Source of the DNA: Lachnospiraceae bacterium KH1T2
GTDB taxonomy: Bacteria; Bacillota; Clostridia; Lachnospirales; Lachnospiraceae
Assembly: GCA_900114405.1 (NCBI GenBank)
Contig: FOSY01000013.1
Location: 14,231 to 78,230 of the forward strand
Direction: 5' to 3'
Length of the DNA: 64,000 nt
Below, piece by piece: positions 7,612-16,714 of this stretch (the first letter of the stretch is position 1; every line of letters starts with the position of its first letter). The notes under the pieces are model-generated. The model searched no databases, was not told where the DNA came from, and worked only from the letters and a program-made list of their open reading frames with translations. A program made the position numbers and the translations under genes.

Positions 7612-9444
7612 TCAGTGAACTTTTATACCTGATATGCAGGTGTCATTATAAAGGCTTCCCTTATATACATCTGTTATTTCCACAGATATCCTGTCTGCAT
7701 TGATCGGCTTATCAAAAACTACAGTCTGTGTTTCCATCTTGTCAGCAAATTCCACAGGGAGGATGACGCCCTTGATCACAATGTTTACCTTCTTCGGGCG
7801 ATTATTCGCACTGAATTTCTCTTCCTTCTCCTGATTTCCCACATTGAAGCTGATAGCACTCACAGCCTTGGCTTCGCCAAGCTCGATGCCAATGACTGTG
7901 CCGACACCTGTTCCTTCGTCACCTTCCTGCCAGCATGTTTCAAGGTCATCATCTATCATATTTTCCGGGCCATAGCTTTGTCCATCCTTGCTTTCAAGCG
8001 TAGATGAAGCTGTCAAATGCTTGATCTCTAAAGCATCTCCTTCATAATCTCCTTCTATCAGGCTGAAAGCATATGGATCTGTCTCTTCGCTCTCAGAAGA
8101 TACCTCGCTTGCCTCAGAAGCTTCTGTTTCAGATGCTTCTGTTGTCTCTCTTTCAGCTGTTTCTGAGACTTGCGCTTCTTCCGAAATAGTGCTCTCAACC
8201 TTCGAAGACTCAGCTGCCTTTGCGTCCTGCGCTTCTGACGTATATTTCTTATATGAAAACCTTATCGTTGCCACAAGAGCCAGGAGTATCGCCGCTGCCG
8301 CTGCCAGCTTAAATACCCTCGCACGAGATGTGCGCTTTATGTCCGCAAGCTCTTCATCGCAGGAAACTATCTTTTCCTGTGCAGTAGATGAGCCGCCTTC
8401 GAGAGCCTTCTGATAATACTCTTTTGCAAGCTCGATATTTTTAATATCAGGCATTGATTTAACAAAATATATGTCTCCAAGTCTCTCTTCGCACTTTACT
8501 GCATATTTATCATGTGCATCTCTGCACTCACTAAGATACTTGCTTAAATACTCTGTCGCTTTGTCATCATCTCGCACTGTGCCTTTGCCGTCAGCATAAA
8601 TAAATCCCAGATAATAAGAACTCTCCGGTACATTTTTCTCACTCAGCTCCTCTGCCAGCTTAAGCGCTTTCTCCCCGGCCTCAGCAGTCCTGCAGTCAAA
8701 AATGTAGTGCTCTGCAAGCTCTTTCTTCGCTTCTTCACTACCCTGCTCTGCGGATTTTTCAAGGAATTCATAGTACTTTTCTTTATCATCTGAGCTTCGA
8801 TAAAATTTCAGGCAGTATCCAACCTTGTCATACTCTGAGATACCGCATTCGTCGAAAAGCTCTTCCATTCTCTGCAGATCTTCTCCCGAAGCTGCTACCT
8901 CGTCCAGTTCCTTGAAGTTCCTTGATCTCTTTTCTTCCGCAACTGTTTCATATCTCTCGTCGAAATTCTCAAGTGCTTTCAGACCTTCTTCTCCGCCATC
9001 TTCGTAGTAAGTCCTTGCAGCATCCATATCCGGCTCCCCAAAGAGTGTTCCGTCTTCAGCCATCGTTCCAAGCGTCACGCTTGCCTCAACGCTTCCGAGA
9101 TTTCTTGCTTCTTTCAGAAGCCTTGCTGCCTCATCGAAGTTTCCTGCCTTCTTTTCTCTAAGTCCGCTTAAATATATCTCCTGAACCGTTTCTCCGCTGC
9201 CAACTGTCGAAGGAAGCCCTGAGAGCATATCTTCAAAGTCTCTCTCCTTCACAAGATGAAGCGCTGTCTCGCAGTGTACAAGTCTCTCTTCAAGCTCTTC
9301 CTTTTTTCCTTCATCACACCGCTCAAGCTCTGACTCTATCTCGCTGATCTGCTTCTCGATCTTCTCTATCGCAACAAACTTACCTTCTGTCGGGTCGATA
9401 TTATATTTTTTATCAAAATTACCCCATTTAATCACATCATACAT
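7612..9444 (-). CDS. Sel1-repeat membrane protein with discoidin-like C-terminal domain
   Basis: 610 residues. The cytoplasmic part (about 1-375) starts with a Glu-rich coiled coil and continues as Sel1/TPR-type repeats (for example SSYYLGFIYADGKGTVRDDD). One membrane helix (about 376-398, AAAAAILLALVATI) follows, then a Ser/Glu/Thr linker, then a domain at about 470-610 of the discoidin or NADase-type glycan-binding kind (LTASSTLESKDGQSYGPENM, then an acidic LETCWQEG motif). Topology suggests inside repeats and an outside sugar-binding domain. It overlaps the upstream AAA+ gene by 13 bases, so the two are translationally coupled and probably act as one system. Function unknown. Confidence 0.75.
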   Translation of the reverse strand: MYDVIKWGNFDKKYNIDPTEGKFVAIEKIEKQISEIESELERCDEGKKEELEERLVHCETALHLVKERDFEDMLSGLPSTVGSGETVQEIYLSGLREKKAGNFDEAARLLKEARNLGSVEASVTLGTMAEDGTLFGEPDMDAARTYYEDGGEEGLKALENFDERYETVAEEKRSRNFKELDEVAASGEDLQRMEELFDECGISEYDKVGYCLKFYRSSDDKEKYYEFLEKSAEQGSEEAKKELAEHYIFDCRTAEAGEKALKLAEELSEKNVPESSYYLGFIYADGKGTVRDDDKATEYLSKYLSECRDAHDKYAVKCEERLGDIYFVKSMPDIKNIELAKEYYQKALEGGSSTAQEKIVSCDEELADIKRTSRARVFKLAAAAAILLALVATIRFSYKKYTSEAQDAKAAESSKVESTISEEAQVSETAERETTEASETEASEASEVSSESEETDPYAFSLIEGDYEGDALEIKHLTASSTLESKDGQSYGPENMIDDDLETCWQEGDEGTGVGTVIGIELGEAKAVSAISFNVGNQEKEEKFSANNRPKKVNIVIKGVILPVEFADKMETQTVVFDKPINADRISVEITDVYKGSLYNDTCISGIKVH

Positions 9445-11636
9445 GCCAGTATATCCTCCCCCGTGATTGCTCTGACATCGCTCACTTTGCTGTCCTCATC
9501 ACTCTCTGACGCCTGTGCAACGCGGGCTCCAGCCGCCTTCTGGAGCTTTTTAACAACCTTTCGTACACCCTTCACATTTTCAAAGTTTTCCGTCTCAGAC
9601 TTCTCTTTATCTATAAGCTTTGCGAGCATCTTATCATTCGCAGAGTCATACACATAGCCCTTTGCCTTGATAAATGCTTTCGCAAGAACCACCATCTCAG
9701 CTGTAGTATAGTCAGCGAAATTTACATTATTGGCGAAAACTTTCTTTAATACAGGCTTTTCATTAAGAAGCTTTTTAAGATTATCCAATGTATCTGACAA
9801 AACTATCATCATGTCAGCGCTGTATTCAACTGCATTCTCCGCAAAGATTTCCAAAAGTTCTTCGCTTGCGGCATTTATAAAAGGTTCTGAATCCTCTATA
9901 AATAGAAGTCCGCCCTTCGCCTCATCAAATTTTGACCTGATAGTTTCAGAAGCCTCTTCCACATCGCCTTTCAGAAGTTCCTCAGAGCGGCATTCAACAA
10001 GCTGCCCCTGTGATAAAAATTTCAAGTCCTTGTAAATCCCTGCAAGAAGTCTTGCAACTGCTGCCTTTCCTGTTCCTTCATTTCCGCTAAAGAACATATG
10101 CATGATCACAGGCTCATCCTTGCTTCTGACACCTCGCTTGATAAGCTCGTGAACTACCCTTGTAGATGCTATTATCTTCTTGATCTTTGCTTTCGCATCC
10201 GCAAGACCTACCATCTGCTGAAGTCTTGCCATTTTTTCTTCGAGTGAGATTTCCTTATCTTCAGTCTCACTCTCTGCAAAATCAGCTTTATCTAAGATAT
10301 AGAACTCTTCCGGACTTACGTAATCGTTCTTCTTTTTAAGCTCCGCAAGTCTCACTATCTTATTTTCCTCAGCTTCATCGAGAATATTTCTAACCGTCTT
10401 TACATTTAAGAAACTCTCTCCGCTTCGCTCTTTTTCAAGCTTATTCGCAAAAGCCCTCTTTGCAGCTCTCGACATAAATAAACTTCTGCTCTGCATTATA
10501 AGCTCTGAAATAGTCATCAGTTCATCGCTGCTGTAATCCGGTATATCCATGCTGTACTCGAATTTCGATGTGAAGCCGATGTTGACCTTTTCAAGCATTT
10601 CATCGATCTTTGACTGAGCGCCTGATATAATGACCGAAAATTCACCGGAATGCTCTTCTAAAGCCTTTGAAATTGCCGCTATAGCTTCTCTTCCGTGATC
10701 TTTTCCGTTGCCTTTGATATAAAGTCTGAACGCCTCATCAATGTAGAGCGTACCATGCTTTTCAATAACCTCCGCGAGCACACTCTCGGTTTTCTTTGCA
10801 GTCTCTCCCGCTTCATCCGAAACCAGCTTCTCTCTGTCTGCCTCGACAAGCGTTTCAGATTTCACTATCCCATTTTCATAGAGTATCTTTGCTATAACTT
10901 TGGCTATAACATTTTTTCCTGTCCCCGGATTACCCCTGAGGACAAAATTGTAATTATGTTTTTCGCCTTCGATATTTCGCTGCAGTCTCTCTTCCTTGAG
11001 CTGCTCATTGAGCTTCAAAAGCTCCTCTTTAACCTGCTCTGTACCTATGATGTTTGCTTTGGCAAATTCTTTCTCGATAAAGTCAGGATACTTCTGACTT
11101 TCAGGAGCTTTCTCCTCCGGCATTGCAGCGCTTTCAGGAAGTGTAAACTCACACTCTCCAACGCTCATACCTTTGTGTACAAGCTTAACCTTAAGTTCAC
11201 TTAAACTTACCAGATAAAAAAGCGCATCTATCCTATCCCCCTTAGCCACTGCATATGGGAGATCGATACCTACCGCGTCAATTTTTTGAAAATCGGAATG
11301 TTCTTTTGTATATGATATGCCAAGCACAAGCTTCAGCTTCCTGTTTTCAGGCGCATAAAGTCTATGCTTTATAAGACATGGAACTTCTGTGTCTCCCTCA
11401 AAAACGACAAAAAGGCTTTCCGGTGCATCCTCTCTCTCTCTTGTAAGCATTACTACATCATAAGAAAGACCTGCCGAAGCCACTTCTAACGGCTCCTCTT
11501 TTTCCTCTTCATTTATAGCCTTGATTTTTCCTTCACGATAAACGTACTGGAATGACCCCTGCTGCAAAAACTCCATTTCCCTTCCAAGTCTTTGCTTCTC
11601 AGCCTGCCGATCCAGTTTCTCTGTCACTGTCTGCAT
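9432..11636 (-). CDS. tandem AAA+ ATPase (CbxX/SpoVK-like)
   Basis: 734 residues. After an N-terminal domain of unknown type (about 1-185) come two AAA+ modules. Module 1 has Walker A GNPGTGKN (about 235) and Walker B TLYIDEAF (about 297). Module 2 has Walker A GNEGTGKA (about 518) and a weaker Walker B LLFIEDSE (about 579). The arrangement recalls SpoVK, CbbX and type VII EccA ATPases, which remodel partner proteins, but no type VII secretion gene is present. The coupled downstream gene (13-base overlap) encodes a membrane Sel1/discoidin protein, a likely partner. AGGA lies about 5 bases before ATG. No promoter was assigned with confidence. Confidence 0.8.
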   Translation of the reverse strand: MQTVTEKLDRQAEKQRLGREMEFLQQGSFQYVYREGKIKAINEEEKEEPLEVASAGLSYDVVMLTREREDAPESLFVVFEGDTEVPCLIKHRLYAPENRKLKLVLGISYTKEHSDFQKIDAVGIDLPYAVAKGDRIDALFYLVSLSELKVKLVHKGMSVGECEFTLPESAAMPEEKAPESQKYPDFIEKEFAKANIIGTEQVKEELLKLNEQLKEERLQRNIEGEKHNYNFVLRGNPGTGKNVIAKVIAKILYENGIVKSETLVEADREKLVSDEAGETAKKTESVLAEVIEKHGTLYIDEAFRLYIKGNGKDHGREAIAAISKALEEHSGEFSVIISGAQSKIDEMLEKVNIGFTSKFEYSMDIPDYSSDELMTISELIMQSRSLFMSRAAKRAFANKLEKERSGESFLNVKTVRNILDEAEENKIVRLAELKKKNDYVSPEEFYILDKADFAESETEDKEISLEEKMARLQQMVGLADAKAKIKKIIASTRVVHELIKRGVRSKDEPVIMHMFFSGNEGTGKAAVARLLAGIYKDLKFLSQGQLVECRSEELLKGDVEEASETIRSKFDEAKGGLLFIEDSEPFINAASEELLEIFAENAVEYSADMMIVLSDTLDNLKKLLNEKPVLKKVFANNVNFADYTTAEMVVLAKAFIKAKGYVYDSANDKMLAKLIDKEKSETENFENVKGVRKVVKKLQKAAGARVAQASESDEDSKVSDVRAITGEDILACMM

Positions 11637-11754
11637 AAGCTTCCTATTCCCTCTCTAAACTTTTAATGCTGACCATATCAGCTATTAACCCTATATATAA
11701 TTTATCACAAATAGTGTGTATGCAAAAGGGTGCAATTAATATATTTTCAACATA

Positions 11755-11791
11755 CAAAAAGAACCGCAGAACAAAATTGTTCCACGGTTCT
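11755..11791 (-). terminator. terminator of the beta-galactosidase operon
   Basis: AGAACCG/CGGTTCT plus GAACAA/TTGTTC stem, followed on the minus strand by TTTTTG, just past the lacZ stop. Confidence 0.8.
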
Positions 11792-11801
11792 CTCTTCTAT
11801 A

Positions 11802-14800
11802 TCAAATACCCTTGAAAGAAAAACCTAAATGCATTTTTTTGCTGTTATCGAGCATGAATTCCGGATGTGTCAGCGCGCCCCATGTATCGTCTCCGGCAAC
11901 ACCCATCTGTGTACCTACTCTTACCCATGTTTTAAGAACCGGCGGAAGCTCGTTTGGATGAGCCGCATTATCAAGCTCATGAGGGCTGTATGGCAATGCT
12001 GAGAATCCAAAAGTCTCCTCGCTTGCTATAAACTCAAGTCCGTGTCCCTTGTCATCTGTTACAGATGCTATCCTTACATCTTCCTTATTGCCTGTCTCCT
12101 GCGGAACAAGATATTTCGCCATATTGTCAGCAGCTTTATTTTCATAAACGCCAAGCTTTGCATGCTTTCTGTCCTTATATGTCTCATCTGGTCCAAGCCC
12201 ATACCACTTAACATGGCTGAAATCTGCATCCATCGGGAAGATCATGCCAAATGCCGGAAGCTCTCCAACTTCTGCTGATGCATCCATATCCAATGTACAG
12301 TTGATAAGTCCGTCGCTGAATACTTCATATACAAGTGTGCAGTCAACAACCGGTTTTACCGGAAGATGATAAACAAATCTGATCTTTACTGAATCTTCAC
12401 CCTGCTCAACCTCAGCATTAGTGAATCTTCTGCCATGCTCATACTTGTGTGAGACAAACATGCTTGCTATCTTCCACTGACCTGATCTGGAGGCCTGAAG
12501 ATTTGCGATGTCATTCTGAGTCATTGCTCTCCAGAAATTAGGCTTAGGAATGCCTGCAAGAAGTTCCTTTCCACCATATGTATAAGATGCAAGACCTCCA
12601 AAGAGCTTTGAGAAAAGCACTTCGAACGAATCTCCTCTTACACCGATCACATTCCAGCAATCGCTCACTATCATCTTACCCTTAGAAGGCTTAGGTGCTT
12701 TGAAGCTTCCGATGACTTTCTGCCCCCATGCAACTTCATGACCAGCCTCTGCCCAAAGAGTTTCCTCTTTAAGACGGAATGAAACTGTCAATACATATTC
12801 ATCGCCATCAGCCGGAAGTTCAAATGGAATGTCAAATTCCTTAGTGATCAAAGGCTCTACGCAAAGTGACGTATCTGCCTTCTTTATGAGCTTACCCTGC
12901 TTCTCAAGAGTGATCCTGCAAGCATATGCGTCTGTATTTGTAAAAAGGTTCTTATTCTGAACTCTTATTTTTTTATCAGTAAAGGTTACTGCGATATTCT
13001 GATATACATATTTAACTTCCTGCATCTTAGGTGAAGGATCGCGATCCTTACCATATACAAGACCATTTCCGCTGAAATCATAGTCTGCCGGACGGTCACC
13101 GAAGTCTCCGCCATAGCCCTGGAACTCTACACCATTTCGGTCATGTGTAGTGATAGACTGATCGATATAGTCCCATATAAATCCACCCTGGAAAAGAGGA
13201 TCTTCTTCTGTAAGGTCGGTATATTTTGAGATAGCGCCATTTGAATTGCCCATTGCATGTGCATATTCACAGTTGATATATGGCTTATCACGATGCTCTT
13301 TTAAGTACTCCCTGATCGCCTCGACTGTCGGGTACATAGTACTTTCGATGTCGGAAGTATCCGGGTAGCGGCGGTCGTTAAATATTCCTTCATAGTGAAC
13401 AAGTCTTGTCTTATCAACACTATGGATGTACTTAGACATTTCAAAAATGTCCTTTCCGCCAAAAGACTCATTTCCCATAGACCATATCAGCACACAGGCA
13501 TGATTCTTGTCTCTCTCGAACATTGACTTTACTCTGTCGAGAACCATTCCAAGGAATTCCTTTCGGTTTCCCGGAACTGCGAATTCAAGCTCTTCATAGC
13601 CTTTAAGGATAGCATCCCATGTGCCATGAGTTTCAAGGTTTGTCTCATCGATCACGTAGAAACCATACTTGTCTGCAAGACGGTAAAACGCTGTCTGATT
13701 CGGATAATGGCTTGTACGGATGGCATTGATGTTATTCTGCTTCATCGTAACCATATCTTTTTCGATGTACTTAACCGGAAGTACACGACCTGACTGAGCA
13801 CAGAATTCATGACGGTTAACACCTTTGAAGACGATTCTCTTACCATTGATATGCATTACATGGTCGATGATCTCGAATCTGCGGAAGCCAACTGCCTCAG
13901 CGATAACCTCCTGAAGCTTGCCGTCCTTATCATAGATTTTGAGGATAAGCTTATAAAGGTATGGATTTTCTGCACTCCAGAGCTGCGGCTCATTAACCGG
14001 TACAGAGATGTGGCTGTCTTTATCAAATGCTGCATTTCCTGATATAGCGACATCTCCGTCAGCATCCACAAGGCTCATTTCAAGGCTTCCGGCTGCTGTA
14101 GTTTTCAGGTCGATATTAAGTGAAGCATTCTCATATTTCTCATCCAATTCAGGTGTGATACGCAAGTCTCTCACATGAACCTCAGGTGTTGTGTAAAGAT
14201 AAACATCCCTGAAAATGCCTGAGAAGCGGAAGAAATCCTGATCCTCGCACCAGCTTGCAGAGGTGAATCTGAATACCTGTACTGCAAGACGGTTTGTTCC
14301 GCTTGTGATGTACGGTGTAAGGTCAAACTCTGACGGTGTGAAGCTGTCTTCGCTGTAGCCTACATATTTACCGTTGAGCCATACAGCGATACCACTCTCA
14401 GCTCCCTGAAATGAAACGAATACAGGTCTCTTTTCCATGAACTGAGGAAGTTCGAAGTCCTTCACATAGCTCGCGGTAGGGTTAAACCGTGTCGGGATCT
14501 CGCCCGGACGGATACACTCATGACCTTCCCATGGATACTCAGTATTTGCATACTGCGGAACTCCATAGCCCTGCATCTGGATATGAGCCGGGACGGGAAT
14601 TTCATCCCATCCGCTCACATCGAAGGAGTTCTCCTGAAAATTCTTTGGAGCAAGCTCCACATTTTTTGCATAATTAAATTTCCAAATCCCATTCAGGAAA
14701 AATTTGAAGTCTGAAACTTCATCATTTACTCTGTCTTCTGATGAGTACCATTCGTGATCGGAATGCGCTTCCACACGGTTTTCTTCAAAGATTTCCGGAT

Positions 14801-14831
14801 TTTTTAAGATATTATAATCAAAGTTTTTCAA
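11802..14831 (-). CDS. lacZ: beta-galactosidase, GH2 family
   Basis: 1009 residues, the usual LacZ length. The GH2 domain order is visible: jelly-roll sugar-binding domain, immunoglobulin-like domain, TIM barrel, then the Bgal small chain. The acid/base Glu is in IWSMGNESFGG (about 455) and the nucleophile Glu in NCEYAHAMGN (about 519). It hydrolyses terminal beta-galactosides and has no signal peptide, so it acts on imported sugar. The start is TTG at 14829-14831: GGGGGG lies 7 bases upstream and no ATG is near. It is the last gene of an operon with a solute-binding protein and two ABC permeases, so the imported sugar is probably a galacto-oligosaccharide. No ABC ATPase is present, as usual when MsmK/UgpC is shared. 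Confidence 0.95.
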   Translation of the reverse strand: MKNFDYNILKNPEIFEENRVEAHSDHEWYSSEDRVNDEVSDFKFFLNGIWKFNYAKNVELAPKNFQENSFDVSGWDEIPVPAHIQMQGYGVPQYANTEYPWEGHECIRPGEIPTRFNPTASYVKDFELPQFMEKRPVFVSFQGAESGIAVWLNGKYVGYSEDSFTPSEFDLTPYITSGTNRLAVQVFRFTSASWCEDQDFFRFSGIFRDVYLYTTPEVHVRDLRITPELDEKYENASLNIDLKTTAAGSLEMSLVDADGDVAISGNAAFDKDSHISVPVNEPQLWSAENPYLYKLILKIYDKDGKLQEVIAEAVGFRRFEIIDHVMHINGKRIVFKGVNRHEFCAQSGRVLPVKYIEKDMVTMKQNNINAIRTSHYPNQTAFYRLADKYGFYVIDETNLETHGTWDAILKGYEELEFAVPGNRKEFLGMVLDRVKSMFERDKNHACVLIWSMGNESFGGKDIFEMSKYIHSVDKTRLVHYEGIFNDRRYPDTSDIESTMYPTVEAIREYLKEHRDKPYINCEYAHAMGNSNGAISKYTDLTEEDPLFQGGFIWDYIDQSITTHDRNGVEFQGYGGDFGDRPADYDFSGNGLVYGKDRDPSPKMQEVKYVYQNIAVTFTDKKIRVQNKNLFTNTDAYACRITLEKQGKLIKKADTSLCVEPLITKEFDIPFELPADGDEYVLTVSFRLKEETLWAEAGHEVAWGQKVIGSFKAPKPSKGKMIVSDCWNVIGVRGDSFEVLFSKLFGGLASYTYGGKELLAGIPKPNFWRAMTQNDIANLQASRSGQWKIASMFVSHKYEHGRRFTNAEVEQGEDSVKIRFVYHLPVKPVVDCTLVYEVFSDGLINCTLDMDASAEVGELPAFGMIFPMDADFSHVKWYGLGPDETYKDRKHAKLGVYENKAADNMAKYLVPQETGNKEDVRIASVTDDKGHGLEFIASEETFGFSALPYSPHELDNAAHPNELPPVLKTWVRVGTQMGVAGDDTWGALTHPEFMLDNSKKMHLGFSFKGI

Positions 14832-14850
14832 CGAACTTCCCCCCTATAGG

Positions 14851-15690
14851 TTACTTAACTGCGCCTGTAAGACCTTCTGCAAAGCTCTTCTGAAGCACGA
14901 AGAATATGATCATTGTCGGTACTGAGCAGAAAAGTACGCCCATCATGAGCATTCCATAATCTGTCGTGTAACCTGAAGCAAGATTTGCTATAAGCATCGG
15001 CATGGTCTGCGCACGGTTATCATTCATAACTACCTTTGGCCACATGTATGAATTCCATGCATTCATGAATGTTACAACTGTAGCTGCTGCATATGTTGAC
15101 TTCATGATCGGAACATACATTGAGAAAAAGATCTTAAACTCATTAAGTCCATCGATTCGTGCTGCTTCCATGATGGATACAGGGAAGTTTCTTGAATTCT
15201 GACGGAACATCATGATCATAAATGGTGTTGAGATAGACGGAAGGATGAATGCCCAAACTGAGTTCAGAAGATGCATCTTTGAGATCATTCTGAAAAGCGG
15301 AATCATCGTAGCTACCTGAGGAACCATCATTGCAAGAAGGAGTACTGCAAAGAGTCTGTCCTTGCCTTTGTCGTGATAAAGCTCAAAGCCGTAACCTGCA
15401 AGTGAACATACAAACAAGCAAAGGATCGTCTGAACGATAGCGTAGAAGAAAGAATTACCCATTGTTCTCCAGAGGTCCTGGTTTGCAAGAAGATTTGCAA
15501 AGTTTTCTGCTGCGTGCATGCCTATCGTGAGCTTACCTCTTGCAACATCTACGGTTGTATTTGTTGCTGCTGAGATCATCCAGTAGAAAGGAAATACTGA
15601 AATGAATGACACGATTATAAGGAATATATAGCTAGGTATAAGTCTTCTCTGAATAGCAGAAGTATTATGTTTTTTAGTCACGTGTATCAC
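14851..15690 (-). CDS. ABC sugar transporter permease, MalG type
   Basis: 279 residues with about six membrane helices. The EAA loop (EAARIDGLNEFKIFFSMYVP) contacts the ATPase in this family. The C-terminus SFAEGLTGAVK is typical of the carbohydrate uptake type 1 family. It overlaps the upstream permease by 17 bases and lies 19 bases before lacZ. Confidence 0.92.
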   Translation of the reverse strand: MIHVTKKHNTSAIQRRLIPSYIFLIIVSFISVFPFYWMISAATNTTVDVARGKLTIGMHAAENFANLLANQDLWRTMGNSFFYAIVQTILCLFVCSLAGYGFELYHDKGKDRLFAVLLLAMMVPQVATMIPLFRMISKMHLLNSVWAFILPSISTPFMIMMFRQNSRNFPVSIMEAARIDGLNEFKIFFSMYVPIMKSTYAAATVVTFMNAWNSYMWPKVVMNDNRAQTMPMLIANLASGYTTDYGMLMMGVLFCSVPTMIIFFVLQKSFAEGLTGAVK

Positions 15691-16567
15691 CTACCTTCAG
15701 GTTGATAAATGCAAGTACTGCAACAAGGATAAATACGAAGAATGACATAGCTGATGCATATCCAAAGTTTGCTGTACCCTGTCCGAATGAGTTGTTGTAA
15801 ATATAGTGTGACATTGTAATAGTTGAGTTAGCCGGTCCGCCGCTTGTAAGGTTTACTGACTCATCAAAGAGCTGAAGTGTACCATTTATTGACATAATGA
15901 ATGTCATAATGATAGTCGGCTTAAGAAGCGGTACTGTGATCTTCCAGAATGTCTGCCATCCATTAGCACCATCGATCTTTGCTGCTTCATATACCTGATA
16001 CTCGATATTCTGAAGTCCTGCAAGGTAGAAGACCATGTTGTAGCCTGTCCATCTCCAGAGCAGCGCGATGATGATGATCGCCTTCGCCGTTCCCGGTGTA
16101 CCAAGGAAATTGATATTCTCCTTTATGATACCGAGGTTCATAAGGATGCTGTTCATAAGACCCTGTGTAGCAAAAAGTGACTTAAAGATCAATGCATATG
16201 ATACAAGTGATGTAGCACATGGCAGGAATACCATAGTTCTGAAAAGTCCGCGGAACTTGATGTCCTTATTATTCAGGATCTGTGCTAAAAGGATTGCCAG
16301 AATCAGCATTATCGGAACCTGAATGATAAGGTAAAGGAATGTATTTCCTACGGAACGCAAGAACAGTTTATCTGCGAACATTCTCTTGTAGTTAAATAAT
16401 AATGGTGCCCACTTCATGTTTGCGCTTGAGCCTGTCTTCATAGACATCAGCAAAGCCTGAAACATTGGATAAAAGCTAAGTACAAAAATCAGAAGACTGG
16501 CGGGCGTCAGGAATGTCCATCCGGCGATCCGCTGCTTTCCCGTAACGGTTAATCCTTTCTTCTTCAA
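15674..16567 (-). CDS. ABC sugar transporter permease, MalF type
   Basis: 297 residues with six membrane helices and an EAA loop (EAAKIDGANGWQTFWKITVP). It forms the membrane pore with the MalG-type partner whose gene it overlaps. It follows the solute-binding protein gene after 147 bases that contain a terminator hairpin, so permease mRNA is probably less abundant than binding-protein mRNA. Confidence 0.92.
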   Translation of the reverse strand: MKKKGLTVTGKQRIAGWTFLTPASLLIFVLSFYPMFQALLMSMKTGSSANMKWAPLLFNYKRMFADKLFLRSVGNTFLYLIIQVPIMLILAILLAQILNNKDIKFRGLFRTMVFLPCATSLVSYALIFKSLFATQGLMNSILMNLGIIKENINFLGTPGTAKAIIIIALLWRWTGYNMVFYLAGLQNIEYQVYEAAKIDGANGWQTFWKITVPLLKPTIIMTFIMSINGTLQLFDESVNLTSGGPANSTITMSHYIYNNSFGQGTANFGYASAMSFFVFILVAVLAFINLKVGDTRD

Positions 16568-16635
16568 GGTTCTGACCCTCCTTTTAATACAGTTCGTTTT
16601 CGTTAAAATTTACATATTTTACCTTACAAAAGGGT

Positions 16636-16676
16636 AAAAAAGGGGAACCGGTGAAATTCTTTACCGATTCCCCCCT
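16636..16676 (-). terminator. intra-operon terminator after the binding-protein gene
   Basis: GGGGAA..CGGT with ACCG..TTCCCC, followed by TTTTTT on the minus strand. It lies between the binding protein and the permeases and should give partial termination. Confidence 0.75.
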
Positions 16677-16714
16677 GTTTGTTCAATACATTTTCATTTT
16701 TGAAATGATGCCGA

